Below the pieces are notes generated by a model, which saw nothing but the letters and a program-made list of their open reading frames with translations, ran no database searches and was not told where the DNA came from. A stretch of DNA of 64,000 nt from Ditylenchus dipsaci. Lineage: Eukaryota; Nematoda; Chromadorea; Rhabditida; Anguinidae. A program made the position numbers and the translations under genes. Shown one piece after another: positions 1 through 11,682 of this stretch. The stretch covers positions 186,001-250,000 of the forward strand of contig SADC01001323.1 of NCBI GenBank assembly GCA_004194705.1. The letters are read 5' to 3'. How positions within the stretch are numbered: the stretch's first letter is position 1; every line of letters starts with the position of its first letter.

Positions 1-342
1 GGGAGTATTGCAGATCTCTTGTTGAGAGTCTTTAAAAATTTATTCAGTTGCATCAACAGTTCTAAAATAATTTTGGGGTCATTTAAAGTCAATTTTTTGA
101 GGGTTTTCCCGAAGGATTTGTAATTTTTTTCAAATCTCTGATTTTCAAAAAATTATATAGAAGCCTTGATTAAAACTTATTTAGGCTAGTCAATATTCTT
201 GGCCAGCTGTCCATCTAATCTACTTACTTTTTCTAAGTTTTTCTATTCACCTAGTTTCATAATTTGAATTTTATATATGATTCCCACCAAGCTTTAAATT
301 TCTACTTCACCCCATATTTTATATCCCTTTATGAGAAAAGCG

Positions 343-3300
343 ATGGGTGCTTGTGAAAGCAGCAATAAAAGTGCTGCAGAAGCTAGTCACCGCAACAATG
401 TGATCAACCGCACGATTGAATTGGACAAGAGACAGAGCGAATCCACCATCAAACTTTTATTGCTCGGTAATTAGTTTCTCAAGGTTTTAATCTGATTTTG
501 CTTAAAGAAAATACTTTTTTTTTATGCAAAAATACCTTTTACCTATAAAGACTCCTTTTTGTCTCAAATTTGGCCAAAATCCCAGTAAAACCAAGTACTT
601 TTTCTATGGTATTCTACAACCCCTAATAACTTTGGTAATGTCTATATGCAACCAAAGGGATTCTAAAACATTGGGGCATTCGAACATATGGATGGCTCAC
701 ACAAAGTCTATTCAAACAATAATAGATTAGAGCATCGTCGTTTTCAAATAAAATAGATTCACGCAAACGAAGATTCGCGCAAATCCATTCAAGAAAAGGA
801 TGATCGAACAATAAGAGTTATATTCATTATATATATACCCTTCTTTAAAGGGCCATGGCCACGCGTTCTGGATTGTCCCCCGCCAATTCAAAGATTTTCG
901 CCTAATCATTGAACTTCTGTACGTATTTTTCAACTTGGTTTCTAACAAAACAAGGCCTACAATTTAATTTTAGGCGAAGTTGTGTTACAAACCAAGTTAA
1001 AAAATCCGTACAGAAGTTTAATGATTAGGAAATTTTTTTGAATTGGCGGGGGACAGCCGTTGTTGGAGACGGCGATGGCCCTTTAAGGATTCTCTCACGA
1101 TCCGACATTTCCCCACCCTGCTTTATCATTCTTATTTCCAGATGAGAATATGGCTCGTCCACAAAAATCACGAATAAAGGAATCGAAAATCTCCCTTAGT
1201 TTAAAAACGACGTTGTTTGGACATCATTTTTTTAACGGATTTTGCGCGAATCTCACATTGTTTGAATAGACTTTGTGTGAGTTTCCCATATGTTCGAGTT
1301 TCCCAATGTTTGAAATCCTTTTTGTTGCAGGTGGATACCACCATAACTCTGCCTAAAATTGACCTTAGGGAACATACCATATTTCCTCGAACTAAGCCCT
1401 GTCCAAAATTGATAAAAATGTATTTAAAATGTGTTTTAGTGCCATTTCGGAACCACATTCTGTTGAAAACCCAATGGAATAGTGTTAAACAAACTTGCCT
1501 AAAAAAGTTAAAAGAATCGCTAAATTCTTTGAAAGTGCCCATTAGTTGAGGCAGGTTTACCAATTTGTTGTCGCACCTCTACTCTTAGGCCATTTGTGCA
1601 GAAGTTGTACCTGTGAAATTAAGAAATTTTTTACTTTTTTGAAAATTATACTTTTACTTTTTGACTTTTGGTTGATCTCTGCATATTTAAAGTAAAGACT
1701 GTCTGAGTGCGTAGTTCTTTTACTTTTTATAGACTTTTAGAGCTGAGCAAACAATAAATTTAAAATTTATAGGAGCCGGAGAGTCGGGCAAGAGCACTGT
1801 TCTAAAGCAGATGAAGTTGGTTTGCATTGAAACTTTTTTAATGCGTTTGATCATTGACTTATTTGAAAAAAAATTTTAAGTGACCAAAAGAAAAAGCTTA
1901 AAAAATGCTAGTATCAAACTCACATCTAAAGTACAATTTTTCCTTTTTAATATTATTATTTAAGATATTGAAAGTTATTTTCACATCATTCATTTATAAT
2001 ATTTTCCAAGAGCGAAAGCAGATATAAAAAAATAACAAAAAGGAGTGCTTCAAATATTTTTCGCAAAAATTTATTACGGCGTAAACATAAATTGTGCAGA
2101 ATAGAAAAGTTGTGTCATAAGCATGCATACAGATAATCCATTTATAGAATAATTTTTAAACTTAATTTTGTAGAGATATGGCTTTTTGAAAGAAACCAAG
2201 ACGGGACCCGCACATTTGATGCCCTCCCAAAAGCTCCCAAAACATGTTCTTTCAATGTGTGAAAAACATATTTTTTCCGACCAACTAATTTTAGAAAAAA
2301 ATCTTGATCAAAAATCGGTTTTTTCCTTGCGTGACCCAGGCAAGGGTTACCAAAGGTGACATAATACCCGGCTTTTTTTAAAGTTTTCCCTGCTTTTTCT
2401 CACTAGAACTAGGCAAAAAAACGTTTTCGAATGCATATATTATCAAGAATATTGCATCAATTTATGTCATAGGTAAGTGTGTACGCGTATCTTTAAAATA
2501 GCAAGTTGAAAGCTATCTCCGTAAAGAACCAAAATCCAACTTTTTCATATTTTCGTATCTCGATTCTCTTATATTTAATAACCTTCTATAATTTTTATAT
2601 TCTCAACTTCTATTTCACTAACCGCATTTAGAATCATTCATGACAACGGGTTCTCCAGCCATGATGCGCTTGGCAAGCGTAATATGGTCTATGGCAATGC
2701 TATCCAGGCCATGTTTTTTATATTGAGTGGCATGCATCGTTACCGCCTACCTTTCACTAGTCAAGCTTGTCAAGTAGGAGCACCCCAAACCAAAAAACCT
2801 AGGCCTCAAACCTCTATAAATTTGCAGGAGCACGGCCGCCTAATCCACGCAGTCATGGCCAAAAACGCTGAGATGGAGGAGCCGATGAGGCAGAATGTTT
2901 ACACAGCCCTCAAAGAATTATGGGCAGACAAGGGCGTGCAGGCGGCCTTAGCCAGGAAAGCCGACTTCTATGTGCCAGATTGTGCTGAACAGTAACTTTT
3001 AGGGTTTGCATATGAAAATTAAAGCTTATATTGGATCATTTTCAGCTTCCTGGACTCTCTGGACAGAATATACGACAGTAACTACGTGCCGACCACCCAA
3101 GACATCCTCTACCTTCGGGTGGCCACCATGGGTGTCATTGAAGTCACATTTAAAATCAAGGAAAAAATATGGAGGTATGTTTTTGGAATTACTGTAGTTT
3201 AGACACCACTTCACAAAAAGCTTTAGTTTTTTGTTTTGTAATAAACACATCTTGGCAACTATTTGAGCACCACCTAGCAAAGAACGCCTCAATTTGACCT

Positions 3301-6300
3301 TTTTTATTTCTGACTTTGGGGTAGGTAGGCATGTTTTTCTCCCATTGACTATATTTGGTCTTTCTGACTCAGAATGAGGCATACGAATTAACTATAGAAT
3401 TTCTGGTATAATACACGAAAAAACTGAGTCAGAATGACCAACATATATAATTAATGGCACAAAACCCGTGAAGCCAAAAAATTGAATAGTTTAAATTGAT
3501 GCGCACTATAATTAAAAAAATTTAAGAGCCTTTTTTGTAATACACGCAATTGCGCAAACTGAATAATTGTCAGTACATTCTTCACTTCACTGCAAATTAT
3601 GGTGCATAGACGTTTCTCGAAAATGAAACTTTTTTCATTTTCGAGAAACGTTTCTCGAATTTGAAACTCAAAAGAGTAAAATATCTCTAGGGGTATATAT
3701 GTATACCTGTAAAGATACTTATTTAGACATACCAAGGGTATTTGGACGCTTCGCGGCCAAAGACCAGCACACTCCACATTGCAAGGGATAAGCGTACATA
3801 CATGTGTTAACCCTAACCCCCGCAATGTGGAATATGCTGGACTTTGGCCATCACATTCAGCCAAATACCTTTGATATGTCTAAATAAGGTATACACCTAG
3901 AGATATTTTACTCTTTTGAGTTTCAAATTCGAGAAACGTTTCTCGAAAATGAAAAAAGTTTCATTTTCGAGAAACGTCTATACCCCAAATTATCTCTGAT
4001 TTTAGAGAAAAATTTTTACAAACATCTAACTTTTGACTTAAATATATAGTTAAAATGCAAAATGTCTGTTTTAGGGTATTTGATGTAGGCGGGCAAAGAT
4101 CACAACGCAAAAAGTGGATCCACTGCTTCGGTAAGTCTTAACGCATTTAGAATAAATAAAGAAAAGAATAAAGGAATAAAAAAAATTCCTGCACTAACTC
4201 TGAGAATCTGAAGATAGTTTGTTGGTAAAAAAGTCATTTGAGCGGTTTTACCAAAAATTAAAAATATTTATCGATATTTAATCAAAATATTTAGATGATG
4301 TCAGAGCACTCATCTTTGTGGTAGCTATGAGTGAGTTCGACCAGGTGCTTATGGAAGACGGCACAACGGTAATACTGCTTTACGATCTTTTAAAATCAGT
4401 CATACACTTAATCCATATCCATTGAACCAAATTATCCATTTAGTGGATTCAGTTTTTTGCTGTGGCTTTGTCTCTTTTTATTTGAATTCGCACGTTTCTG
4501 AATTTAAATTTTTTGAATGAGTGTTTTTTTTTACTGCGACCGGCATAGGTTAGGACAAAACTGCGAAAAAATGATGAAATTGAAATAAGCGCAAACTCAA
4601 AGATATGACGAAAAATGGATAAAGCCACAGAGTAGGGCTACCAAAAAGAGGTGAGTGCCAAAAAAATTATAATGTAAAAGCCGAAATGCATTGTGAATGA
4701 GCCTGCCCTACCCATTAGTATTATGCAAATCACCACTCATTTCGTAGCCAGAGGCAAGAAGGATAAGTCAAATAAAATAAGGTTATGACGTTTTTGACTT
4801 GTTCTTATGGCCTCAATGAGATCGGTACGTGACAATTCCCTGCCGCGCCAATTCCCTGCCGGACAATTTCCTGCCGGACAGTTCCCCGCCGGGGACAATT
4901 CCTGCCGCGCCAATTCCCTGCCGGGAAAATATTGGGATCCCGCTTTTTGAAAAAAATATTTTTGGAAATCAGGTTTTGGAACCCAAAAAAGTGAAGGAAA
5001 AAATTGCTCCAAGTGGAAGACCACTTGGAGCGAATTTCTGTGGATGAATTCAATGTGGAAGTACCAGGTGCTTCTGATATATAACCTGAGGATAGATAGT
5101 TTATGAGCGTGATTCAACAAAAAATGTCTCGTAGCACCAGAATTCAAACCTTTAATCTCACAAATTTTTATAATTGATTTATCGAGGATAAATTTACCAG
5201 CAATGAATTCACTGATGATGAATTCACTGCTATTCGCCAAAAAGTAGGCCAGTGCACATTAATGCTGGCTCGAAAGAGTTCTTCGAGCAACATGGTGTTT
5301 TTAAATCCTATATTAGTATGCTGGGGCCAAAATGAGTGGGCCCAAATGAGTAGTAACCGTGAGTGAATCGTCCCAGTGAGTAAATCGTCCGTGTCCGTCG
5401 CCGAATATCCTGTCTGTTTTAATAGATTTTATTCATATTTGTACGTGGAAATGTTGTATTGTATTGCTTTCTTTTCGTTTAAAGAGTTGTTTGCCATTGT
5501 TGTTCGAGTTGGTTCTCAATAAAGATGCAATTTGTTTAGTTGGGAAATCGATTGGATATGGTTTTACTAGTATATTTTCCAGTTAGGGAATTGGCGCGGC
5601 AGGGAATTGGCCCCGGCAGGAAATTGGCGCGGTATGGAATTGTCCGTGGCCGCAATGAGATGAGCTACAAATGAGTGACAACTTGCATACCGTATTCTCT
5701 CTAATTAAAGCACAGGTGCTTTTATTTTTCAAACTTCGTCCAGGGGGTGCGTTAATTAGAGGGGGTGCTTTAATTATAAAAGATACGGTAGTAGAAGTCG
5801 TCAAAAAGTAGGTCAACAACACAATGCCAAACAAGAATTTTGAACATCTGTTATGAAAACCCCCTTTAAATAGGTATGCCCATGCGTTTCAAAAAGTTAA
5901 GGCAGTGACCAGCAAATTTATTGAATTGCCCCATTTCTCACTCGTTTTGCTTCAAATCTAATATTGATGACCTTAGCCACTTTTAAAAACTAGACAGAAA
6001 ATTTTAAAATATCTAGACTAGAAGAAATAAAAATTTCTGGAGAAAGAAAATAAATGATGGTCCTCGCCCTTTCCCGTGTAACGCACGGGTAAGCCCCTTT
6101 AAGCTTCTTCACGCCTTTTTACATAAATGTACTCAATAATGTGAAAATCGCTTTTCTAATGCATTTATTTTGAAACTGTCTCAAAATCTGAATAATTGAG
6201 AAGTGATTTGCAAATATGGTTGGTGAGATATAACTGAAAGTTTGAGTGCTAAGATTATAAATGACGAGTACCCAACTTTAAGTCACGTCTCAACAAATTT

Positions 6301-7156
6301 TTTCAACGTCTGATTTGTTATTCGGATTTAAAAAAAATTAGATGCCAGAAAAAACACATGAATGGGTACTTTATATTTAAAAAACACATCAAAGATTTAA
6401 AAAAAATCCAGTTGGCAACACTGGCTCTATTCCAAAATGGGGTAGAGGGTTTGCTTTGGTGACCCTTGTTGTTTTTATAGTGACTTTTTAGGCTTACAGT
6501 TAGACAAGGGTTTAGACACAACTATGTTGGGAGGGACTGAAACATGTGTCTAAAATATGCTTAAGTAAGTCCTAACATACGCTGGCCTACCCTTGCCTTA
6601 ACTTAAAAAATCACCATAAAAAGACAATATGGGGGACCAAGGCGGAAAATCCCTTATTGTGGAATAGAGCCGCAACACGTTAGTTTCTTTACCTTGCTTT
6701 ACAATCTTTTTAATGCCGCATTGAATTTGGTCTAAAACACAAATAAAACTAATTTTAGAACCGCCTTCAAGAGTCCTTGCAACTGTTCAAACAGGTGTGC
6801 AACAACAAGTACTTCCTGGACACCAGTATCATCCTCTTCCTCAACAAAAAAGACCTCTTCAACGAGAAAATGCAGCAGGGCAGGTCGCTGAGGATTGCTT
6901 TCAAAGAGTTCAATGGGCAGACACCTATGAGTCCAGCTCAAAATATATCGAAAAAAAGTTCTTCATGGCCAATGAGGTAACAGATTTTTTTCCATGTGCC
7001 CCATAAAAAAAAGTTTTGTCCAATCATTAGGTGCCGAACAAGTCGATCTACTGCCACCACACCTGCGCCACTGACTCCACAAGCACGCAGTTCGTGCTCG
7101 AGAGTGTCTATGATGCTATTTTGTCCTCTAAACTAAAGGGTTGTGGATTGTATTGA
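343..7156 (+). CDS. G-protein alpha subunit, Gi/o class (9 exons, one frameshift)
   Basis: Membrane GTPase that couples seven-helix receptors to effectors. Exons by splice signals: 343-466, 1773-1815, 2632-2773, 2828-2991, 3046-3174, 4075-4130, 4295-4368, 6759-6976, 7031-7156; about 358 aa, the usual family length. All diagnostic motifs are present: MGACESS N-terminus (N-myristoylation and palmitoyl-Cys), [10 protein letters not shown]-loop, RVATMG switch I with the catalytic Arg, [12 protein letters not shown] switch II with the catalytic Gln, NKKD, TCATDS, and C-terminus KGCGLY with the Cys at -4 typical of Gi/o. The ATG at 343 is preferred over the in-frame ATG at 331 because Gly2 must follow Met. 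Exon 8 is 218 nt, one base short: frame 1 reads to NEKM and the homologous text resumes in another frame at VAEDCF. That is either a real lesion or a sequence error. The class is secure; orthology to a specific GOA/GPA gene is not. Confidence 0.93.
849..1082. mobile_element. Kolobok-like TTAA MITE in G-alpha intron 1
   Basis: Inverted repeat starting AGGGCCATGGCC and ending with its degenerate complement, flanked by TTAA at 845-848 and 1083-1086. The arms contain CCCCCGCCAATTC. The central palindrome (CTAATCATTGAACTTCTG, CAACTTGGTTTCTAACAAAA) is shared with the copies at 14931, 29926 and 56457. No coding capacity. Assignment to Kolobok rests on the TTAA target plus AGG ends. Confidence 0.75.
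1816..2631. other. G-alpha intron 2, no recognised element
   Basis: AT-rich intron between the P-loop exon and the exon starting IIHDNGF. I see no ORF with homology, no inverted-repeat element and no tandem array here. Confidence 0.6.
3607..3980. mobile_element. Palindromic MITE in G-alpha intron 5
   Basis: About 370-bp fold-back with arms TAGACGTTTCTCGAAAATGA at 3607 and the complement ending at 3980. Each arm itself contains a smaller palindrome around TTTCTCGAAA/TTTCGAGAAA. The arms continue through CTCAAAAGAGTAAAATATCT and a TATTTAGACATACCAA stretch to a central loop near 3780. The insertion is probably at TA. The minus-strand ORF across it is a by-product of the inverted repeat. Confidence 0.75.
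4823..5652. mobile_element. MULE-like non-autonomous element, tandem-word ends (AATTCCCTGCCG)
   Basis: Flanked by a perfect 9-bp duplication CAATGAGAT (4814-4822 and 5653-5661). Ends CGGTACGTGACAATTCC (left) and the complement of CGGCCACGGACAATTCC (right). Each end is a tandem series of a roughly 15-bp word such as CCGCGCCAATTCCCTG: about seven units on the left (4831-4925) and four on the right (5583-5645). The interior is non-coding and includes a B-box-like GGTTTGAAT on the minus strand near 5140. It lies in G-alpha intron 7. TSD length and end structure match Mutator-like elements. Confidence 0.8.
5688..5790. mobile_element. TACCGTA-ended palindromic MITE, 103 bp
   Basis: Begins TACCGTATTCTCTCTAATTA and ends with a near-complement finishing ATACGGTA. 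Arms carry TTAATTAGAGGGGGTGC. Shortest of five related copies (also 9778, 32519, 53791, 56637). Non-coding; in G-alpha intron 7. Confidence 0.75.
5870..6098. mobile_element. TTAA MITE (AACGCACGGG type)
   Basis: Flanked by TTAA at 5866-5869 and 6099-6102. The left arm has GGTATGCCCATGCGTTTC and the right arm CGTGTAACGCACGGGTAAGC. A diverged copy lies at 57407-57641, which supports the boundaries. Non-coding, in G-alpha intron 7. Confidence 0.65.
6423..6671. mobile_element. Inverted-repeat element carrying a TTAGGC-like module
   Basis: Arms begin GGCTCTATTCC (6423) and end GGAATAGAGCC (6671), with further inverted text TGGTGACCC/GGGGGACCA and TAGTGACTTTTT/AAAAATCACCA. The core holds CCTAACATACGCTGGCCTAC (6572-6591), also found in elements near 36655, 55545 and 63930. 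Last repeat before G-alpha exon 8. Confidence 0.65.
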
Positions 7157-7877
7157 TTCAACACATTCAGAAGAAAATTCATTGCTTGACATGTATTTGA
7201 TGATCATGTGAATTTAAGTCAATTGCCATAAATATCTATTCGAAGCGAGCAAATACTACAGTAATATCTCGGGAGAAACACAGTCTCTCCCTGAACGAAA
7301 AAATATTAGTTCTAGTGGCGCATACAGTGTTCCCAAAAATTAGCAAGAAGAACTGTTGTGCAAGCACCCTATCCTCCGCTAGGTTCTTATTATCTACAGT
7401 AGTAAATCAGAGAAAATGTAAAATTTCAGACCACCCAGTTGTTACACAAATACTGTATATCCTCTAATAGAAGCCCTGTGGTTTTTTTCAGATCCCAGAA
7501 TGTAGGAAAAGTATGAGATCGACCTCGAGATTTTCGTGTCCTCATCACAATCTAAAAAAAAAGAATCGGTAAAGCTTACGGGAGAAAAGCAAGCGCAATA
7601 TTATATGCTTATATTATAGGAACTAAGGCCAGTGACTAGGCTAAAAAAATTCAAGACTGCCATGTCACTTTTATTTCGAAAAACTTTGTTTATTTTCAGG
7701 CTTATTAGTACTATATTACAAAATACATCTCTAGGATTTTTCTTGGTTGAATGTTTCTTCTTGCTTCTCGTTCTTTTCTTGTTTCTTGTTAGTTAGTGAA
7801 ATATTTTTCTTTGACCCAGTGTTGCCGGAATTCCGGTGAGATTTTGCCAAATTGTGACCGAAATTTTATTCTTCAAA
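7157..7877. other. Intergenic region 3' of G-alpha
   Basis: Presumed 3' UTR and spacer. A lone fragment TATATCCTCTAATAGAAGCC at 7455 resembles one arm of the TACCGTA-ended family without its partner. Nothing else is recognised. Confidence 0.5.
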
Positions 7878-7924
7878 GAAACATGCCGCGCTATTACAGG
7901 TGGTGCCCGCCAATTCAAAAAGTA

Positions 7925-9069
7925 CGGTACGTGACAAAATCCGCTCGGGGACAAATCCGCTTGGCCATAATCCGCTCGGGACAAAATCTGCCCGACCAAA
8001 ATCCTCTCGGGATGAAATCTTCTTGTAGTCAAAAATTACATTGAAGAAGGAATCCATAATTTCAAGATAGCTTAGTCTCTCTTCATCGTGTCGCCAATCC
8101 CTCCTCCGGTAAATTCCCCTCTGATAAATTCCCCGCCGTGGATTTGTCAAATCAATTTAACCTCCGTTCTGCTGAATGATCAATGCATCGACTTAACCAA
8201 GTGGTCGTCCATTTAGTGGGATTTTTTTTTTTTTCAAGTTTGAAACCCTGTTTTTGAATTAATTCGAGAATTTCAAAGGATCAGGAGTTACTCTTGATTT
8301 TCTGACTCTACTAACCGACGTTAATACCACCCCAGATATCTCCATCCATCTAAAACAGCTGAGCATTGGGTGCTACTACCTAGGCACTTCCATCTGAGCG
8401 GCAATTCCGCCTTATACATGGGCACAAAAGCTTGAGCACCACCTGGACACCCTACGGTGCACTAACCCTGCACTGGGGTTGGTGCAAGTCAAAAAGCTAT
8501 TTAAAGGACCATGGTTTTTGCGCGCAGTTGCATGTGCGAAATTTGAATTGGCGGGGGACACTTCTCTTTTGTTTAATGTTGTACTCTTTGGAGTCATTCG
8601 AAACCACTCCAAAGAGTACACTGATAGACGAAAGAGAGTGTCCCCCGCCAATTCAAATTTTGCAGATGCCGCTGAGCGCAAAAATCATGGTCCTTTAAGC
8701 ATTATCAAACCATATTCAGGACACTATTCTGGATTCCCATTTAAGGAAGGTGCCAGTGGGTAATTCTGCACACTCTAAGGAATAATGGTCTTATAAAAAG
8801 TAGTTTATGACTGTTATTGAACAAAAAATGATGTCCGCTACCCCCAGGATTCAAACCTGTAACCTCAAAAATTAGGAGGAATTTACCGAGGAGAAGTTTA
8901 GCGCTGAGGGATTTACCGACGCCCGTTCATTAACGATTTATTTGTTCAGTCCACGTAATTTGCTTTTGTTCTAGAGGATAGCCGAGAGAATTTTGGTCGA
9001 GCGGATTTTGTCCCCGAGCGGATTTTGTCTTCGAGCGGATTTTGGCCGAGCGGATTTTGTCCGTGTCCC
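7925..9069. mobile_element. MULE-like element, tandem-word ends (AATCCGCTCGGG)
   Basis: Ends CGGTACGTGACAAAATCCG and, on the right, the complement of GGGGACACGGACAAAATCCG. Each end is a run of the word CGAGCGGATTTTGTCC (about five copies per side, many in eroded form). The flanks CAAAAAGTA/CAAAAATAT are a candidate 9-bp TSD with two mismatches. The interior has a minus-strand B-box-like GGTTTGAATCC (8851-8861), similar to the module in the 4823-5652 element, and a nested TTAA MITE at 8505-8694. Confidence 0.7.
8505..8694. mobile_element. Kolobok-like TTAA MITE nested in the MULE-like element
   Basis: TTAA at 8501-8504 and 8695-8698. Arms AGGACCATGGTTTTTGCGCG and complement, with GAATTGGCGGGGGACAC at the inner end of each arm, as in the 849-1082 copy. 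The centre (a CTTTGGAGT palindrome) is unlike that copy, so the outer arms are shared but not the core. Confidence 0.75.
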
Positions 9070-9619
9070 CAAAAATATCCTAATTATTGAACCTCTGTAC
9101 TGTTTTTTAAATTTAGTTTCTAATAAAACAAGGTCTGGAATTCAATTTTAGGTGTAGTTTTGCTAGAAACCAAGTTGAAAAATACGTACAGGCATTCAAC
9201 CTTATATACGAAAAGAGAGTTGTATGTGCGTCACACTTTAATTTTTTTGTTTTTTATAATAAATACACACATTATCCTAATTTGGTAGAAAATAAGAATT
9301 TTTGCTGCACTAAAAAATTAAAGGGATCATAATATTTGATGTGGATTCTGTAAATAAGTTTGCATAAATAAAGACATTTAACCCATTTTTGCCCGAATTA
9401 ATTTTCAAAAAATTTGAATTTTTTATTTTTTTGGGAACGTTGTATATAGGGGTAAAATTATTGGTTTTGTTGTAAAAATGATATCAAAAATAGTGTTTTA
9501 TCAGTAGAAAGAAGAGTTATGAGTCATCCTATTAGCATATGTTTATGCTTCTTTTTTCTCTTAGTTGATATAGTTCTTTTGAAATACAGCTGGCTATTTT
9601 GAAGAAAGAAGGAAGGAAG

Positions 9620-10411
9620 TAGAGATGAAGACAGGACAGGATCCTGTCCTGGTCCTGGTCCGTCCTGTTCGAAATTTATAAATAAAACAAATCCTGGTCC
9701 TGGTCCTGGTCAAATTAAAAAATCCTGGTCCTGGTCCTGGTATTTCGGCCAATCCTGGTGGTCGAATTTGGTAAATATACCGTATTTACTGTATTAAGTC
9801 CCCATGGGGAGTTATTTTTTAACCTCTAAAAAATCGAAAAATTTGAGGTCGATTTCGAGATTTTGGGGTGCTCAACCAAAACCTGAAAAGTGTAATCAGG
9901 TAAATTCGCGGCAACTAAGAAAACGCAAAAAACGGATTTGCGAAATGTTCGCTCTAGGCTGAGATATAAGGTCCGTAGGGTGGGACTTATTAGAGGGTGG
10001 GGAGTTATTAGAGGGTGGGTAGTTAATACAGTAAATACGGTAAATGGTATTTTTTCGAAACGTCATATTGAAACGAATTTTGATCGAAATTACCTTTGTA
10101 TTTTTCACTCGGGTATTTTCATTCATTCATTTGGAATACAATCTGTTATTTTAAAGTGTTGATTTCTGCAATTTCTGGACATTAAGTTTCTCATTGTTTA
10201 CTGGATGTAAGGAATGTAGAAAAATGTCAATAAAAATTTTGCTGACAGTTTAAACCGGATTTCTGGAATTTAACGAAAATCCTGGTTTTTGGACCAGGAT
10301 CCCGACCAGGATCCTGGTTTTTAAATTTCTAATCCTGGTCCTGATCCTGGTCTTGGACAGACCATAAAATCCTGTCCTGAAATCCGTCCTGGTCCCGTTT
10401 CTTCATCTCTA
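9620..10411. mobile_element. hAT-type MITE with CCTGGTC word repeats
   Basis: Perfect 8-bp duplication GAAGGAAG at 9612-9619 and 10412-10419. Ends TAGAGATGAAGA and complement. Just inside each end are runs of the word CCTGGTCCTGGT, several of which form GGATCC palindromes (9635-9765 and 10260-10395). The central part holds a TACCGTA-ended element (9778-10042). Sits in piggyBac 1. Confidence 0.87.
9778..10042. mobile_element. TACCGTA-ended palindromic MITE (third nesting level)
   Basis: TACCGTATTTACTGTATTAA on the left, complement ending AGTAAATACGGTA on the right. Inner arm text includes TTATTAGAGGGTGGG. It lies inside the hAT MITE at 9620-10411, which lies inside piggyBac 1. Confidence 0.75.
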
Positions 10412-10469
10412 GAAGGAAGTCACTTCCTCTTTATCATTTGATTTTGTGCTTATTGTGACCGGTATTGTG

Positions 10470-11528
10470 CTTATGCGCCGCTTGAGGAACACCTGAGCAT
10501 CGACGAGAGTATATGTCCCTTTTTGGCGTCATTCTGCCAAACAATTCATCCGCGGCAAGCCTATACGATTGGGATTCAAGTATTGGTGCCTGAACACTCC
10601 ATCTGGATACTGATCAATTTCTTCCCCTATCAAGGTGCTGGAGAGGAGAGAGATGCTGCTCTAGGTCTTGGCGGTAGTGTGGTGAAGAAGCTATGCTCAG
10701 TTCTCCCAAATGACAACCACTTCACTATTTACGGCGACAGATTCTTCTCCTCCATCAAGTTGGCGTATGAACTAAAAAGACTGGAGATTGGATACACTGG
10801 AACTGTGAATGCATCTAGCACTGAAAAATGTCCACTGAGTGACGTGGCAAAGCAGCCAAGAGGGTACTGCGAATATTAGATGGATGAGTCTTCTGGTAAT
10901 ACTGCCATAATAATATTTATTTCATTACTTTAGTGAATTTAGGGGTCCTTGTGCTTGCGTGGAACGACAACCGGCCAGTTATCATGTTGACAACCATCGA
11001 CGACCTGGATCCAATGCATTCCGTAAGCCGTTGGTCGACCAAGGAAAATAAAAGGATCCAGATCGAGCAGCCAAACACTGTAGCCTGCTACAACAAGCAC
11101 ATGGGTGGTGTGGACAGAATGGACCAAAATATCAATAACTATAGGGTTTCCATTGGCTCCAAGAAATGGTGGTGGTCGTGCTTCTGCTTTGGAGTAGATA
11201 CTGCAGTGTACAAGGCCTGGCAGTTGTATAGGAAGTCCACCCTAAGTGGGACTACCTCCAGTTTCGCCGCTATCTTGCCTCCTCCTATATGCAAACATAT
11301 GGAAGTCCACCCACAGGACCCGGCCGAAGATCATCCCAAGATAGACAACTAACTTCTAAGCAAGTAAATGAGAGTGTGCGGCTTGACGGGTACAATCATT
11401 GGATTGCCACAACAGACTTATCTCTTCACTGCGGGGTTTGTGGCGGCAGAACTAACAAGAAATGCGAAAAATGTAATGTAGGCCTGCATCCTGTACCTTG
11501 CTTCAAAGAATTCCACGTGAAAAACTAA
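10470..11528 (+). pseudogene. piggyBac transposase, catalytic and C-terminal part
   Basis: DDE transposase of the piggyBac superfamily, which cuts at TTAA. Segment 10523-10877 includes VRQTIHP-like text in another frame and FTIYGDRFFSSIKLAYELK, the region around the second catalytic Asp. Segment 10933-11352 has LVLAWNDNRPVIMLTT and CYNKHMGGVDRMDQNINNY, a hallmark block with the third Asp, then SKKWWW. From 11355 to 11528 a cysteine-rich tail (HCGVCGGRTNKKCEKCNVGL) matches the C-terminal zinc motif. A stop with a short intron-like gap (10880-10932) and a frame change near 11350 break the reading frame. The N-terminal half is missing, apparently displaced by the hAT insertion. Confidence 0.88.
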
Positions 11529-11682
11529 CGAAAATAGCAAAATCTTATATTTTTCATTATCAAATGCTATTTTTGATAACATTTTTATAATAAAACCGGT
11601 ACTTTTACCCCTGTACATGATGTTTTCTTAGAAAAAAATTTTTTGAAATTTTTAATTTTGAAATTCTGGAAAAAGGGGTTAA

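Larger units (their letters stand above)
7880..9215. mobile_element. Degraded TTAA-type MITE split by a MULE-like insertion
   Basis: The left half (7880-7924) reads GGTGGTGCCCGCCAATTC. The right half (9070-9215) resumes with ATCCTAATTATTGAACCTCT, TTTCTAATAAAACAAGGTCT and the complementary arm. Together they match the uninterrupted MITEs at 14931 and 56457. Ends are eroded and no TTAA is visible. Confidence 0.6.
9382..11678 (+). mobile_element. piggyBac transposon 1, 2.3 kb
   Basis: Flanked by TTAA at 9378-9381 and 11679-11682. The ends read CCCATTTTTGCC on the left and the complement of CCCCTTTTTCC on the right; inverted similarity continues inward for about 110 bp through GGGGTAAAA and TATCAAAAATAG. 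TTAA plus CCC ends plus a piggyBac-type transposase on the + strand make the assignment firm. A hAT MITE (9620-10411) interrupts it upstream of the surviving coding exons, so the copy is presumably dead. Confidence 0.9.

Noticed and set aside
3451..3864. 137-codon minus-strand ORF
   Set aside because: Lies across the arms of a palindromic MITE in a G-alpha intron; no similarity or splice support.
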